NCBI GenBank assembly: GCA_013180565.1
Contig: QBUN01000314.1
Span: forward strand, 1-7,748
Source of the DNA: Candidatus Methanophaga sp. GoMg3.2
Lineage (GTDB): Archaea > Halobacteriota > Syntropharchaeia > Alkanophagales > Methanospirareceae
DNA: 7,748 nt
Direction: 5' to 3'
The position numbers were made by a program, and so were the translations under genes. Under the pieces are notes generated by a model that did not search any database, was not told where the DNA came from, and saw nothing but the letters and a program-made list of their open reading frames with translations. Positions 1 to 7,335 of the stretch are shown piece after piece; within the stretch, counting starts at the first letter, position 1, and each line of letters begins with the position of its first letter.

Positions 1-939
1 GATCATGGTACTGTCGGAATAAGATTCGCAGGGTTAGAAGATGGGAAAAGGCGAGCTATATCGGTTTTCGAGCTTTCGCGAAAGGCCGCTGCAGAGATGA
101 GCGGCGAGAAGATAATAAGAGCGGTAGAGGCTGGATTAGATCTAGAAGAGATAAAATTGACGGCCCTGACTTATTCTATGGGTGATGACTTTTCCATTAT
201 AACTGATATAAAAAAGCTAAAGAATAGAGGGTTAAAAAGTGAAAAAGGTGCTGGTGCAAGGATCGGCGGTGGGACTAAGGTGTTTGATGCGATAAAAGAT
301 GCAGGAATACCCACGATAATGATACCGGGCATACATGCAGGTAGCAAAAAAATAGACCCTCGGATGAAGTTCTTTTCTCATTGCGCGAGCCCAGAAAAGG
401 TGGGTGTCGCATATAACATATATAAAAAGGGAAATGAGAACTTCATTTTCTCTGACATCAGCTCTAATACCGTTACGATGGCTGTTGCAAAAGGGATAAT
501 AATAGGGGCGATAGATGCATGTATCCTCGCACCTGGCTTGTATCAAGGACCAATTGACCTTCAGCTTTTGAGATTGATTGACGAGGGAGAACTAAGCGCA
601 AACGAAGCGTTCTCGAATGCCGGCATCTTACGTAAGAGCTGGCAGAAAGAAGAGGACGAGGCGTTGTTTTCCGATGCTCTGTCTTTGTTTGTTGCAATGG
701 AGATTTCAACGATGCGCGTTCTCATGCGTGATTACGATGTACCCAACGGTGAAGTTTTCTTGACCGGCTCGGAGGGCGAAAAAGCAGGTATAAAGAAGAG
801 AATAAATCGGCTTTTGGATGTTAAAAGCAAGACATTAACAAGGTACAGTGCTGCTATAGGCTGCGCAGAAATAGCTAAGGACGTTTTCTACGGCGAGAGG
901 GACATATTGGGCATAGAAGTAGAAAAAGGGATTATTTGA
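1..939 (+). CDS. Methanogenesis marker protein 12-like (UPF0285), ASKHA-type fold, 5' truncated
   Basis: The reading frame is open from the first base, so the gene enters from outside the window; 312 residues are visible and only a few N-terminal ones should be missing. It begins DHGT, the phosphate-1 loop expected of the acetate kinase/sugar kinase/Hsp70 superfamily, followed by GIRFA. Later conserved-looking blocks are a SMGD stretch, a glycine-rich IGGGTKVFD segment, and SDISSNTVT followed by GAIDAC and a PGLYQGPIDL stretch. I recognise this overall pattern as methanogenesis marker 12, a protein of unknown biochemical role that follows the presence of methyl-coenzyme M reductase. DUF1464, a related predicted kinase family, is the main alternative. 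The internal ATG at 97 is not the start, because the DHGT motif lies upstream in frame. The 3' end overlaps the convergent aIF2 beta gene by 8 bases. The family call comes from memory of its motifs, not a search. Confidence 0.75.
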   Translation, partial: DHGTVGIRFAGLEDGKRRAISVFELSRKAAAEMSGEKIIRAVEAGLDLEEIKLTALTYSMGDDFSIITDIKKLKNRGLKSEKGAGARIGGGTKVFDAIKDAGIPTIMIPGIHAGSKKIDPRMKFFSHCASPEKVGVAYNIYKKGNENFIFSDISSNTVTMAVAKGIIIGAIDACILAPGLYQGPIDLQLLRLIDEGELSANEAFSNAGILRKSWQKEEDEALFSDALSLFVAMEISTMRVLMRDYDVPNGEVFLTGSEGEKAGIKKRINRLLDVKSKTLTRYSAAIGCAEIAKDVFYGERDILGIEVEKGII

Positions 940-1357
940 CCTTCATGCCTTTCCTTTTTATTATAGGTCGAATAGCGCCGCATGCATCACATTTCAGCAC
1001 CCACACACGATCCATCTTCGTGAAGTGTGTATCGGGCTTCTTACACTCCCAGCACAGCACATACTCATCCAAATAGCGCTGAATTTGATGCTCTACTTCA
1101 CTTGTGGTGAATCGACCCTGGAAAATTACCCTATCGCCTATTATCTTACCCGCTGTCCCCAGTTCATTCAATAAAAATTTCATTACATGCTCCTGTTCCC
1201 GATTTATGTAATTGCAAACAACATCAAAATTGTCGAATATGGTGGTCTTTCCCTCTACAAATACCTTTAGTTGAGGTATAGAGAAACGGGAATCAGTAGT
1301 TTTCGTACTTGGCAATTGCTTCAAAGCCCTATCTAAGAATTTGATATATTCATCCAT
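932..1357 (-). CDS. Translation initiation factor aIF2 subunit beta
   Basis: This 141-residue protein is the beta subunit of the archaeal initiation factor 2 heterotrimer, which brings Met-tRNAi to the small ribosomal subunit. The length is normal for the family. It has a short N-terminal helix that would contact the gamma subunit, a central alpha/beta domain (roughly residues 25-95, with the typical NREQEHVMKF and LGTAG segments), and a C-terminal zinc ribbon with Cys102, Cys105, Cys123 and Cys126. The ATG at 1357 follows a short AGGTG ribosome-binding element at a spacing of about 11 bases. It lies 46 bases downstream of the tRNA-Ser gene on the same strand and probably belongs to the same information-processing cluster. 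A TATA-like GGTATAAC between tRNA and gene could give an extra promoter but would leave only a very short leader. Confidence 0.95.
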   Translation of the reverse strand: MDEYIKFLDRALKQLPSTKTTDSRFSIPQLKVFVEGKTTIFDNFDVVCNYINREQEHVMKFLLNELGTAGKIIGDRVIFQGRFTTSEVEHQIQRYLDEYVLCWECKKPDTHFTKMDRVWVLKCDACGAIRPIIKRKGMKVK

Positions 1358-1403
1358 TTTTACTTTTACACCTGCGCGATAGTCGAGTTATACCCTGAGC
1401 GAA

Positions 1404-1489
1404 CGCCGAGGAAGGGATTCGAACCCCTGTGTCCCTTGTGGGACACCGGCTCTCAAGGCCGGCGCTTTAGTCCGCTAAGCTACCTCGGC
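1404..1489 (-). tRNA. tRNA-Ser (anticodon UGA), class II
   Basis: The minus strand folds into a complete class II tRNA. The 7-bp acceptor stem GCCGAGG/CCTCGGC is perfect. The anticodon stem CCGGC/GCCGG closes the loop CTTGAGA, giving anticodon UGA, which reads UCA serine codons. The long variable arm (TGTCCC, ACAA, GGGACA) is expected for serine. The T loop is TTCGAAT on an AGGGG/CCCTT stem. The discriminator base at 1404 is G, usual for archaeal tRNA-Ser. The next three bases are TTC, so CCA is not encoded and must be added enzymatically. No intron is seen. Confidence 0.97.
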
Positions 1490-1501
1490 CGCTTCTTTGC
1501 T

Positions 1502-1998
<497 letters not shown>

Positions 1999-2027
1999 TT
2001 ACTGCGCTACTTGCTACCCGTATCGAG

Positions 2028-2037
2028 TATTTTATAG
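2028..2037 (-). promoter_or_regulatory. TATA box for the lsm-rpl37e cluster
   Basis: Read on the minus strand this is CTATAAAATA, a good archaeal TATA box, 50-60 bases upstream of the lsm start codon. Transcription would start near 2005, giving a leader of about 30 bases that contains the GGAG at 1981-1984. It lies in the divergent region shared with rpl15e. Confidence 0.6.
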
Positions 2038-2059
2038 TAGTATAGAATAATAGGATAGC

Positions 2060-2067
2060 ATATATCT
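2060..2067 (+). promoter_or_regulatory. Probable TATA box for rpl15e
   Basis: An A/T-rich ATATATCT element about 50 bases before the rpl15e start codon. A start about 25 bases downstream gives a leader of roughly 25 bases including the GGGAG at 2099-2103, which is 10 bases from the ATG. A second A/T element at 2081-2090 (TTATATTATT) is an alternative but would place the start nearly on the coding region, past the ribosome binding site. Confidence 0.4.
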
Positions 2068-2113
2068 TTATTTCCCTTTCTTATATTATTAAAGTTCAGG
2101 GAGAACAGAAAAA

Positions 2114-2644
2114 ATGGCAAAGTCATTTTATGGATATATAAGCGATACGTGGAAGAGACCAGCAGCATCATATATGCGAGAACTCCGGCTGAAAAGATTA
2201 GTGGTATGGCGGAGAGAGCCAGCAGTTATAAGATTAGAACGGCCAACGAGACTTGATAGAGCACGCTCTTTAGGCTATAAAGCGAAACAGGGCATCATCA
2301 TAGTTAGAGCAAAGGTAAGAAGAGGCGGGCGGAGGAAATCACGACCAAAACACGGTAGGACAACTAAAGGTATGGGCGTACATAAATTGACGCCCGGGAA
2401 GAGCTTGCAGCGGATTGCAGAAGAGCGAACTTCAAGAAAATATCCAAACATGGAGGTCCTTAATTCTTACTGGGTGGCGGAGGATGGAAAGAGGAAATGG
2501 TATGAAATAATCCTAGTCGAGCCCACTAATCCCGTGATAAAATCTGATAAGTCTCTGAATTGGGTTGCGAATCCCGCGAATACACGAAGGGTTTTTAGAG
2601 GGCTGACCTCAGCGGGAAAAAAGGGGAGGGGTTTAGTTCGCTGA
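2114..2644 (+). CDS. rpl15e: 50S ribosomal protein L15e, short C-terminus
   Basis: A 176-residue protein of the large ribosomal subunit. Strong family landmarks are the MAKSFYGYI start, [19 protein letters not shown] (about residues 42-60), the basic [14 protein letters not shown] segment, [16 protein letters not shown], and the [10 protein letters not shown] block near the end. The ATG at 2114 is preceded by a GGGAG ribosome binding site at 10 bases. Many archaeal L15e proteins continue about 15-20 residues beyond the RGL motif with a basic tail, whereas this one stops two residues after it. The stop lies just after an open frame, shifted by +1, that leads into the DUF763 gene (see findings). 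The gene is divergent from lsm and would be first in its transcript. Confidence 0.95.
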   Translation: MAKSFYGYISDTWKRPAASYMRELRLKRLVVWRREPAVIRLERPTRLDRARSLGYKAKQGIIIVRAKVRRGGRRKSRPKHGRTTKGMGVHKLTPGKSLQRIAEERTSRKYPNMEVLNSYWVAEDGKRKWYEIILVEPTNPVIKSDKSLNWVANPANTRRVFRGLTSAGKKGRGLVR

Positions 2645-3755
2645 ACGGAATAAAAGAGGCGCGGTAGATTTACCGCTTCACGGAGGAAAAGCACCTTACT
2701 GGTTAGTGAAGCGGATGAAGAACTTAGCTCATGCTATCTTCAAGACGATAGTAGACGAATATGGTGTTAATGGTGCGATAGAGAAATTATCAGATCCGCT
2801 CTGGTTTCAATCGCTATCATGTGCACTGGCTTACGACTGGCATAGCAGTGGAACCACAACAGTGGTCTGCGGCGTTTTGAAGTCGGTTATTGACCCGGAG
2901 GAGTTTGGTATAGGTGTCGCGGGAGGAAAAGGAAAAGCATCGCGGAATACCTTATCGGACATAGATGCAATGGGCGAGAAGCTAAAGCTCAGCGATCGTA
3001 AGATAGAAGAGTTGAAATACGCAAGTCGAATATCAGCAAAGGTGGATAATGCATGTATACAAGATGGTTATCAGCTCTATCATCATTCGATGTTCGTCAC
3101 AGAGAAAGGAGAATGGGCGGTGATCCAGCAAGGGATGAACTCCGGCAACCGGTATGCCCGGCGATACCATTGGCTCTCATCCGCAGTAAAGAGGTATGAT
3201 GAAGAGCCACACCAGGGCATAGTAGGTTTTTTGCAGGACCATGTGCTCGACCTGACTTCAAAAGAGAGCGGGGGATGTAGAGATACAACAGTAGAGCTTG
3301 CAAATACCAAACCTAACGAGTTAGAGCGGGCATATAAAGAGCTTGAGGGCAGCATGAATAGTATAAAAATGATACAGCGCGGTCAGAAGACTCTTTCTGA
3401 GTTTGATGGAGTATCAAAAGAGGCAAATAGATGCAAAAACGTAGAAGACGTTATTTACCGGTTACCGAGAAGAGTGAACTGGGATGCACTTCGTGTAGCA
3501 TATGACAAGCAGCCGGCAAATTATGAGCAGTTCCTGTGCATAAAAGGTATAGGACCTGCGACAGTGCGTGCATTAGCGCTTATTGCCGAGTTGATATATG
3601 GTGAGGAGCCAAGTTGGCAGGACCCTGTTAAATTCTCGTTCGCATTTGGCGGTAAAGATGGTGTGCCATATCCAGTGGATAAGAAGACGATGGACGAAAC
3701 CACGGAGATATTGAGCAATGCGCTTACGGAAGCGAATTGTATCAGGAAGGGTTGA
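2637..3755 (+). CDS. DUF763 family protein with helix-hairpin-helix motif; N-terminal start disrupted
   Basis: The usable ORF begins at GTG 2706 (349 residues), or alternatively ATG 2715. I recognise the DUF763 family (COG1415), function unknown, from the blocks [20 protein letters not shown] (residues 30-49 from the GTG), [10 protein letters not shown] (71-80), [18 protein letters not shown] (110-127) and WAVIQQGMN (137-145). A helix-hairpin-helix motif with GIGPAT at 281-286 suggests DNA binding or a link to nucleic acid work; that is inference. The frame stays open upstream to 2637 and encodes [15 protein letters not shown], which I recall as the conserved N-terminus of this family, so the true protein should start near 2650. 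No ATG, GTG, TTG or near-cognate codon exists in frame between 2637 and 2705, so the gene may be damaged at its 5' end, carry a sequence error or use an unusual start. Coordinates here include this upstream part. Confidence 0.8.
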   Translation, partial: FAERNKRGAVDLPLHGGKAPYWLVKRMKNLAHAIFKTIVDEYGVNGAIEKLSDPLWFQSLSCALAYDWHSSGTTTVVCGVLKSVIDPEEFGIGVAGGKGKASRNTLSDIDAMGEKLKLSDRKIEELKYASRISAKVDNACIQDGYQLYHHSMFVTEKGEWAVIQQGMNSGNRYARRYHWLSSAVKRYDEEPHQGIVGFLQDHVLDLTSKESGGCRDTTVELANTKPNELERAYKELEGSMNSIKMIQRGQKTLSEFDGVSKEANRCKNVEDVIYRLPRRVNWDALRVAYDKQPANYEQFLCIKGIGPATVRALALIAELIYGEEPSWQDPVKFSFAFGGKDGVPYPVDKKTMDETTEILSNALTEANCIRKG

Positions 3756-3769
3756 ATTGTATATCTATA

Positions 3770-3876
3770 CTTAAGAACCACAAGATTACACAGATTCTCA
3801 CAAGTTTTGAAGGCAATAGAGAAAAGTATTTGAATGTATCATAGCTAATCTTAAAAAACCACGAGAATTCACAAGA
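3770..3876. repeat. Two degenerate direct repeats of the ACCACAAGA/CACAAG type
   Basis: Between the DUF763 gene and thi4, a segment at about 3770-3804 (CTTAAGAACCACAAGAT then TTCTCACAAG) is echoed at 3850-3876 (CTTAAAAAACCACGAGA then TTCACAAGAT). The two copies differ by several substitutions and a small deletion. They look like decayed members of an A/C-rich intergenic repeat. No open frame or transposase is associated. Confidence 0.5.
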
Positions 3877-3881
3877 TATTG

Positions 3882-3921
3882 TGCATTTACAGTACACAAA
3901 TACTATAAAGACGTAAATGCA
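3882..3921. promoter_or_regulatory. Inverted repeat flanking the thi4 TATA box (candidate operator)
   Basis: TGCATTTAC at 3882-3890 is matched by its exact inverse GTAAATGCA at 3913-3921, with 22 bases between. The interval contains CTATAAAG at 3903-3910, a good TATA box that places the transcription start near 3930, almost at the thi4 ATG. Two 9-bp arms on either side of a TATA box suit a repressor site better than a terminator, since there is no tight hairpin and no T-run. Archaeal thiamine genes are known targets of the ThiR repressor. Whether this is a ThiR site is inference. Confidence 0.45.
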
Positions 3922-3932
3922 ATAAGTGCACT

Positions 3933-4712
3933 ATGATGAAATTTTCGCCAGCATCAGAAAGTCAGATTACGAGAGCGATAGTAACGGAATACACAAAAGA
4001 ATTTGCGGACTGCGTGAAGACAGACGTAATAATAGTAGGTGGTGGCCCATCGGGATTAATAGCCGGGAAGGAGCTGGCAGCCCGCGGTGTAAAGGTATTG
4101 ATTATAGAGCGGAACAACTATTTGGGCGGTGGGTTCTGGCTGGGCGGGTTTTTAATGAATAAGCTCACGGTTAGATCACCGGCACAAAGCGTCTTAGCTG
4201 AACTTGGGGTGCCACATAAGGAATATAGTAAAGGGTTATACGTTGCAGATGCGCCACAAGCATGCTCGAAATTAATTGCGGCAACATGCGATGCCGGTGC
4301 GAAGATATTGAATATGGTGGCTCTGGATGACGTGGTTCTGCATAACGATAAAGTGAGCGGGGTAGTGATAAATTGGGCTGCTGTTGCGGCTCTGCCACGA
4401 GAAGTAGCTTGTGTTGATCCGATTTCATTGGAATCTGAGCTTGTTATTGATGCAACCGGTCACGATGCGTCAGTCGTGAAGAAGTTGGAGGAACGAGGTC
4501 TGCTTAAGATAAAGGGGCAGGGTGCAATGTGGGTTGACAGGTCTGAAGAGCTCGTAGTAGAGCACACATCCGAATTTTATCCCGGACTGATAGTGACAGG
4601 CATGGCGGTTTCCGCTGCATACGGGCTTCCGAGGATGGGTCCTACATTTGGAGCTATGTTGATGTCGGGAAAGAAAGCGGCGGAAGTAGCAGTTGAGAAA
4701 CTCGAGCTATAA
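3933..4712 (+). CDS. thi4: Thi4-type thiamine thiazole synthase with active-site cysteine
   Basis: Thi4 makes the thiazole phosphate moiety of thiamine from NAD and glycine. The 259-residue length matches the family. A Rossmann FAD/NAD-type nucleotide-binding motif [10 protein letters not shown] lies at 32-41, followed by acidic Glu59 at the end of strand 2. The Thi4 block [10 protein letters not shown] is at 63-72, VRSPA at 80-84, DPISLES at 162-168 and DATGHD further on; the C-terminus has [20 protein letters not shown]. Cys160 (codon 4410-4412), immediately before VDP, aligns with the sulfur-donating cysteine of yeast and haloarchaeal Thi4, whereas Methanocaldococcus Thi4 has histidine there and uses sulfide. 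No ribosome binding site precedes the ATG and the TATA box is about 25 bases away, so the transcript is probably leaderless. The second ATG at 3936 is equally possible. Older databases label this family ribulose-1,5-bisphosphate synthetase. Confidence 0.9.
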   Translation: MMKFSPASESQITRAIVTEYTKEFADCVKTDVIIVGGGPSGLIAGKELAARGVKVLIIERNNYLGGGFWLGGFLMNKLTVRSPAQSVLAELGVPHKEYSKGLYVADAPQACSKLIAATCDAGAKILNMVALDDVVLHNDKVSGVVINWAAVAALPREVACVDPISLESELVIDATGHDASVVKKLEERGLLKIKGQGAMWVDRSEELVVEHTSEFYPGLIVTGMAVSAAYGLPRMGPTFGAMLMSGKKAAEVAVEKLEL

Positions 4713-4736
4713 TCTCGTTCATAAGCAAATAATAGC

Positions 4737-5597
4737 TCACTTATAATCATAGAAACCCTTCCCTGCTTTTTGTCCTGTCCATCCTGCTCTTACCATCTGC
4801 GCCATAAGGACAGCGGGTTTGAACCGCTCAAAGCCCGTCTCGTTATATATTGTATTGAGCACTGCAACCACAATGTCTATCCCGATCAAGTCCAAAAGTT
4901 GAAAAGGGCCAAGAGGCCAGTTGAAAGAGAGTTTTTGTATCTTATCTATATCCTCTACGGACGCGAGCCCGCTTTCACGCATCTTTACCGCCTCATTCAG
5001 AATGAGACACATCATTCGGCTTGTGACGAAACCAGGAGAATCATTCACAACCACTGTCTCTTTACCCAGCGAATGGACGAACTCCAGCGTGCTATTTAGC
5101 GTATCTTCTGAAGTCCGCAAGGATTTTATTATCTCCACACCACGCATCTGAGGCACGGGATTCATGAAATGGACACCAATTACCTTATCGGGTCTCTTTG
5201 TTGCCGCCGCTAAAGCAGTAATAGGAAATGTAGATGTATTACTCCCAAGGATGGTATGCTCCGGACAGATAAGACCAAATATCCGAAATAGCTCCTTCTT
5301 CAGTTCTAAATCTTCAGATACTGCTTCTATCACGAAATCCGCGTGCTTTGCTCCCTCTTCTAAATACATAGTCGCATTTGCACGTATAGAATCCAGAAGT
5401 CTATCTACCTCCGCTTGCTCCATACGCTCCTTCTTTACAAGTCTCGAAAGGTCCTTTTTTATCATTCCAAGCCCTTTTTCAAATGTTTCTTCTGTCTTGT
5501 ATACTGCGGACACATCGTAACCCGCTTGTGCACATGTCTGCACTATTCCACTCCCCATTATACCAACACCTACAACACAAACTTTCTTTTTGCTCAT
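4737..5597 (-). CDS. 3-hydroxyacyl-CoA dehydrogenase (3-hydroxybutyryl-CoA dehydrogenase type)
   Basis: It interconverts 3-hydroxyacyl-CoA and 3-oxoacyl-CoA with a nicotinamide cofactor. The 286 residues match the bacterial single-domain enzymes (about 280). The N-terminal Rossmann fold has GVGIMGSG at 10-17. The catalytic set is visible: Ser122 in SNTST, His143 in HFMNP, Glu155 in GVEII and Asn185 in NDSPGF. The C-terminal helical domain has LGPFQLLDLIGID (229-241) and ends GKGFYDYK. The acidic residue usually found at the end of the second strand, which holds the NAD ribose, is replaced by Tyr33-Lys34-Thr35, so cofactor choice may be altered. The start ATG has only a weak AGGA 13 bases upstream. 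It is the last gene of the thiolase-DUF35 unit, 36 bases after the DUF35 stop, and converges on thi4 with a 24-base gap. Confidence 0.93.
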   Translation of the reverse strand: MSKKKVCVVGVGIMGSGIVQTCAQAGYDVSAVYKTEETFEKGLGMIKKDLSRLVKKERMEQAEVDRLLDSIRANATMYLEEGAKHADFVIEAVSEDLELKKELFRIFGLICPEHTILGSNTSTFPITALAAATKRPDKVIGVHFMNPVPQMRGVEIIKSLRTSEDTLNSTLEFVHSLGKETVVVNDSPGFVTSRMMCLILNEAVKMRESGLASVEDIDKIQKLSFNWPLGPFQLLDLIGIDIVVAVLNTIYNETGFERFKPAVLMAQMVRAGWTGQKAGKGFYDYK

Positions 5598-5633
5598 GGC
5601 ACTTACATTATCCTTTCCTATTACTATAAAAAT

Positions 5634-6089
5634 TTATCCTACAACTTTAAAAACCGGGCATGTGTGCGCACCGCCAGAGTACTTATCGCCTTTATAGGTA
5701 TATGCACCACTCAGTTTCACATGCTTGCCGATTAGTTCTGGTGTGGCACGTTCAGCATCATAATCGAGCCGCCCCATAACACACGGTCCCTCTTTTGTCT
5801 CCACTATGCAGGGGATATAAGGGACATCTGCTTCAAATCCTTCTGGTGGCACGCGGATTACCGTAAACGTCGTCAACTCACCTTCGCCACACAACTCCGT
5901 TCTTTCAAGGCTCCGACTACTGCACCATTGGCAAACGTGCATAGGATGGCAAGTTATTTTACCGCACGATGCACATTTCAGCCCCACTAATCGCCCTTCT
6001 TTCAGGCCCGCTTCATAATCCTTATAGGTTAAAACGGTATATACCGTAGATAACTCCTTTTCTATCTCCTCTTGCGCAATTCCCGCCAT
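5634..6089 (-). CDS. DUF35 zinc-ribbon/OB-fold protein, thiolase partner
   Basis: The 151-residue protein has an N-terminal helical stretch, a rubredoxin-like zinc ribbon with Cys39, Cys42, Cys53 and Cys56, and an OB-fold (about residues 60-125). Proteins of this family form complexes with SCPx-type thiolases; in archaea a DUF35 member bridges acetoacetyl-CoA thiolase and HMG-CoA synthase, and related members work in steroid side-chain degradation. The start at 6089 is chosen because an AAAGGAG (6098-6104) lies 8 bases upstream and the family begins near this point. An open extension to 6167 would overlap the thiolase and lacks support. It follows the thiolase stop after 16 bases, so the two are surely co-transcribed. 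Its specific partner here, beyond the thiolase, cannot be read from sequence. Confidence 0.92.
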   Translation of the reverse strand: MAGIAQEEIEKELSTVYTVLTYKDYEAGLKEGRLVGLKCASCGKITCHPMHVCQWCSSRSLERTELCGEGELTTFTVIRVPPEGFEADVPYIPCIVETKEGPCVMGRLDYDAERATPELIGKHVKLSGAYTYKGDKYSGGAHTCPVFKVVG

Positions 6090-6105
6090 TTTTTTATCTC
6101 CTTTA

Positions 6106-7299
6106 TTATTTCTTTCCCTTCGACCTTCCAAGTATAATATGACATAATGTCCCGAAGTCACCACCAAGTGTATCGGTCATGCCATACTCAGGAACAGGGT
6201 CAATTTGATTCCCTTTTGCTGCTTCGCCCCGCATCTGCTTAATGATCCAGTAAATCTGAGACGCCCCGGTTGCGCCTATCGGATGCCCTTTGCCTATTAA
6301 TCCGCCGGACATGTTAACGGGTATTTCACCGCCCAGCTCCGTTTGCCCTTCTTCAACCGCATCTGCCGCTTCGCCCCAACCAAAAAAGCCCATACACTCA
6401 AGTGCGATCAGTTCAGCAATAGTAAAGCAATCGTGAACTTCTACGAGGTCTATATCTTTTGGTGTGAGTCCTGCTTGTTTAAATGCCGTCTTCGCAGAAC
6501 TTATCCGTGAAATGGGCTTTGTTAGGTCTTCCATCTTGGATAACGGACCACCTGAGCCCTGTCCGGTACCCAAGATATAAACAGGCTCATCAGTATATTT
6601 CCGCGCTTCCTCGGCGGCGCAGAGCACAAGTGCTGATGCACCATCGGAGAAGGGACAGCAATCCAGAAGCGACAGCGGGTCAGCTACCATCTTCGAGTCT
6701 ATTACTTCTTCTAGCTTCAAAGCGCCTAACTTCTTATAGAACTGCGCCAACGGGTTTAAAGCGCCATGCTTGTGATTCTTTATAGAAACGTGCGCCATTT
6801 TCTCTCGCAGTTTCTCTAATGGTATGTCATAATTCTTGGCATACCGCATTGCCGCCATTGCGAACACCGCCGGGAACGTGAGTCCCACAGGCCCTTCTGT
6901 TGGCGCGTGACATGCCATCGCGAAAGTCCGCGTTGCAAATAACGTACCCATTGTCAGTGCTTTCTCCATGCCGCCCGCAATCACCATATCATATTCCCCG
7001 GAACCGACCCACATGGCGGCATCTCGTATCGCAATTGATGCGGATGCACATGCACCTTCATATCGCGTTGCGGGTATAGGCCCTAAGTTGAGGTCCGCGG
7101 CAGAAAATGCCGCAGACATTACCTGTCCTTCCTCAAAGCCTGCGAGTGCAGCGCCCTGAAATAGAGCTTCTATGTCCTTTAATTCCACTCCTGCATCGTC
7201 AATTGCTTGCAATACCGACTCAGAGAACAATTCCAGTGACGCTTTCGATGCGCGCCCAAACTTAGTATGTCCAATTCCTATTATCGCTACATCCCTCAT
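6106..7299 (-). CDS. SCPx-type thiolase (acetyl-CoA C-acyltransferase family)
   Basis: A 397-residue thiolase of the sterol-carrier-protein-x class common in archaea, which condenses or cleaves acyl-CoA with acetyl-CoA. The protein begins with the family motif VAIIGIGHTKFG. Catalytic residues are visible: nucleophilic Cys84 in EGACASAS, His289 in VHDCF, and His339 in GGLIGKGHPIGATG. The classical C-terminal CxG motif of degradative thiolases is absent, as expected for this class. GAGGGG at 7309-7314 is a ribosome binding site 9 bases from the ATG. Downstream lie DUF35 and 3-hydroxyacyl-CoA dehydrogenase. In the usual archaeal mevalonate arrangement HMG-CoA synthase precedes the thiolase, but here a decayed small gene does. 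That favours, without proving, a role in acyl-CoA chain metabolism over isoprenoid synthesis. Confidence 0.94.
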   Translation of the reverse strand: MRDVAIIGIGHTKFGRASKASLELFSESVLQAIDDAGVELKDIEALFQGAALAGFEEGQVMSAAFSAADLNLGPIPATRYEGACASASIAIRDAAMWVGSGEYDMVIAGGMEKALTMGTLFATRTFAMACHAPTEGPVGLTFPAVFAMAAMRYAKNYDIPLEKLREKMAHVSIKNHKHGALNPLAQFYKKLGALKLEEVIDSKMVADPLSLLDCCPFSDGASALVLCAAEEARKYTDEPVYILGTGQGSGGPLSKMEDLTKPISRISSAKTAFKQAGLTPKDIDLVEVHDCFTIAELIALECMGFFGWGEAADAVEEGQTELGGEIPVNMSGGLIGKGHPIGATGASQIYWIIKQMRGEAAKGNQIDPVPEYGMTDTLGGDFGTLCHIILGRSKGKK

Positions 7300-7335
7300 T
7301 CTTTTGTGCCCCTCTTTTGTTTAAACTGTGAACAT

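Noticed and set aside
97..99. ATG as start of the marker 12 gene
   Set aside because: The DHGT phosphate-loop motif lies upstream in the same frame, so the gene begins outside the window.
2642..2660. Programmed frameshift making an L15e-DUF763 fusion
   Set aside because: Possible in principle at CGC-TGA, but a ribosomal protein fused to a DUF763 protein is implausible and no stimulatory structure is evident; kept only as an alternative in the junction finding.
3770..3930. CRISPR array or attachment site ahead of thi4
   Set aside because: Only two diverged repeat copies, no uniform spacers, no tRNA or integrase nearby.
5620..5633. TATA-like sequence just before the hydroxyacyl-CoA dehydrogenase gene
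   Set aside because: The minus-strand TTTTTATAG would place the transcription start at the start codon, and the genes are only 36 bases apart; read-through from the thiolase is the simpler explanation.
6090..6167. N-terminal extension of the DUF35 protein
   Set aside because: It would overlap the thiolase by 62 bases, has no ribosome binding site, and the shorter start has an AAAGGAG at 8 bases.
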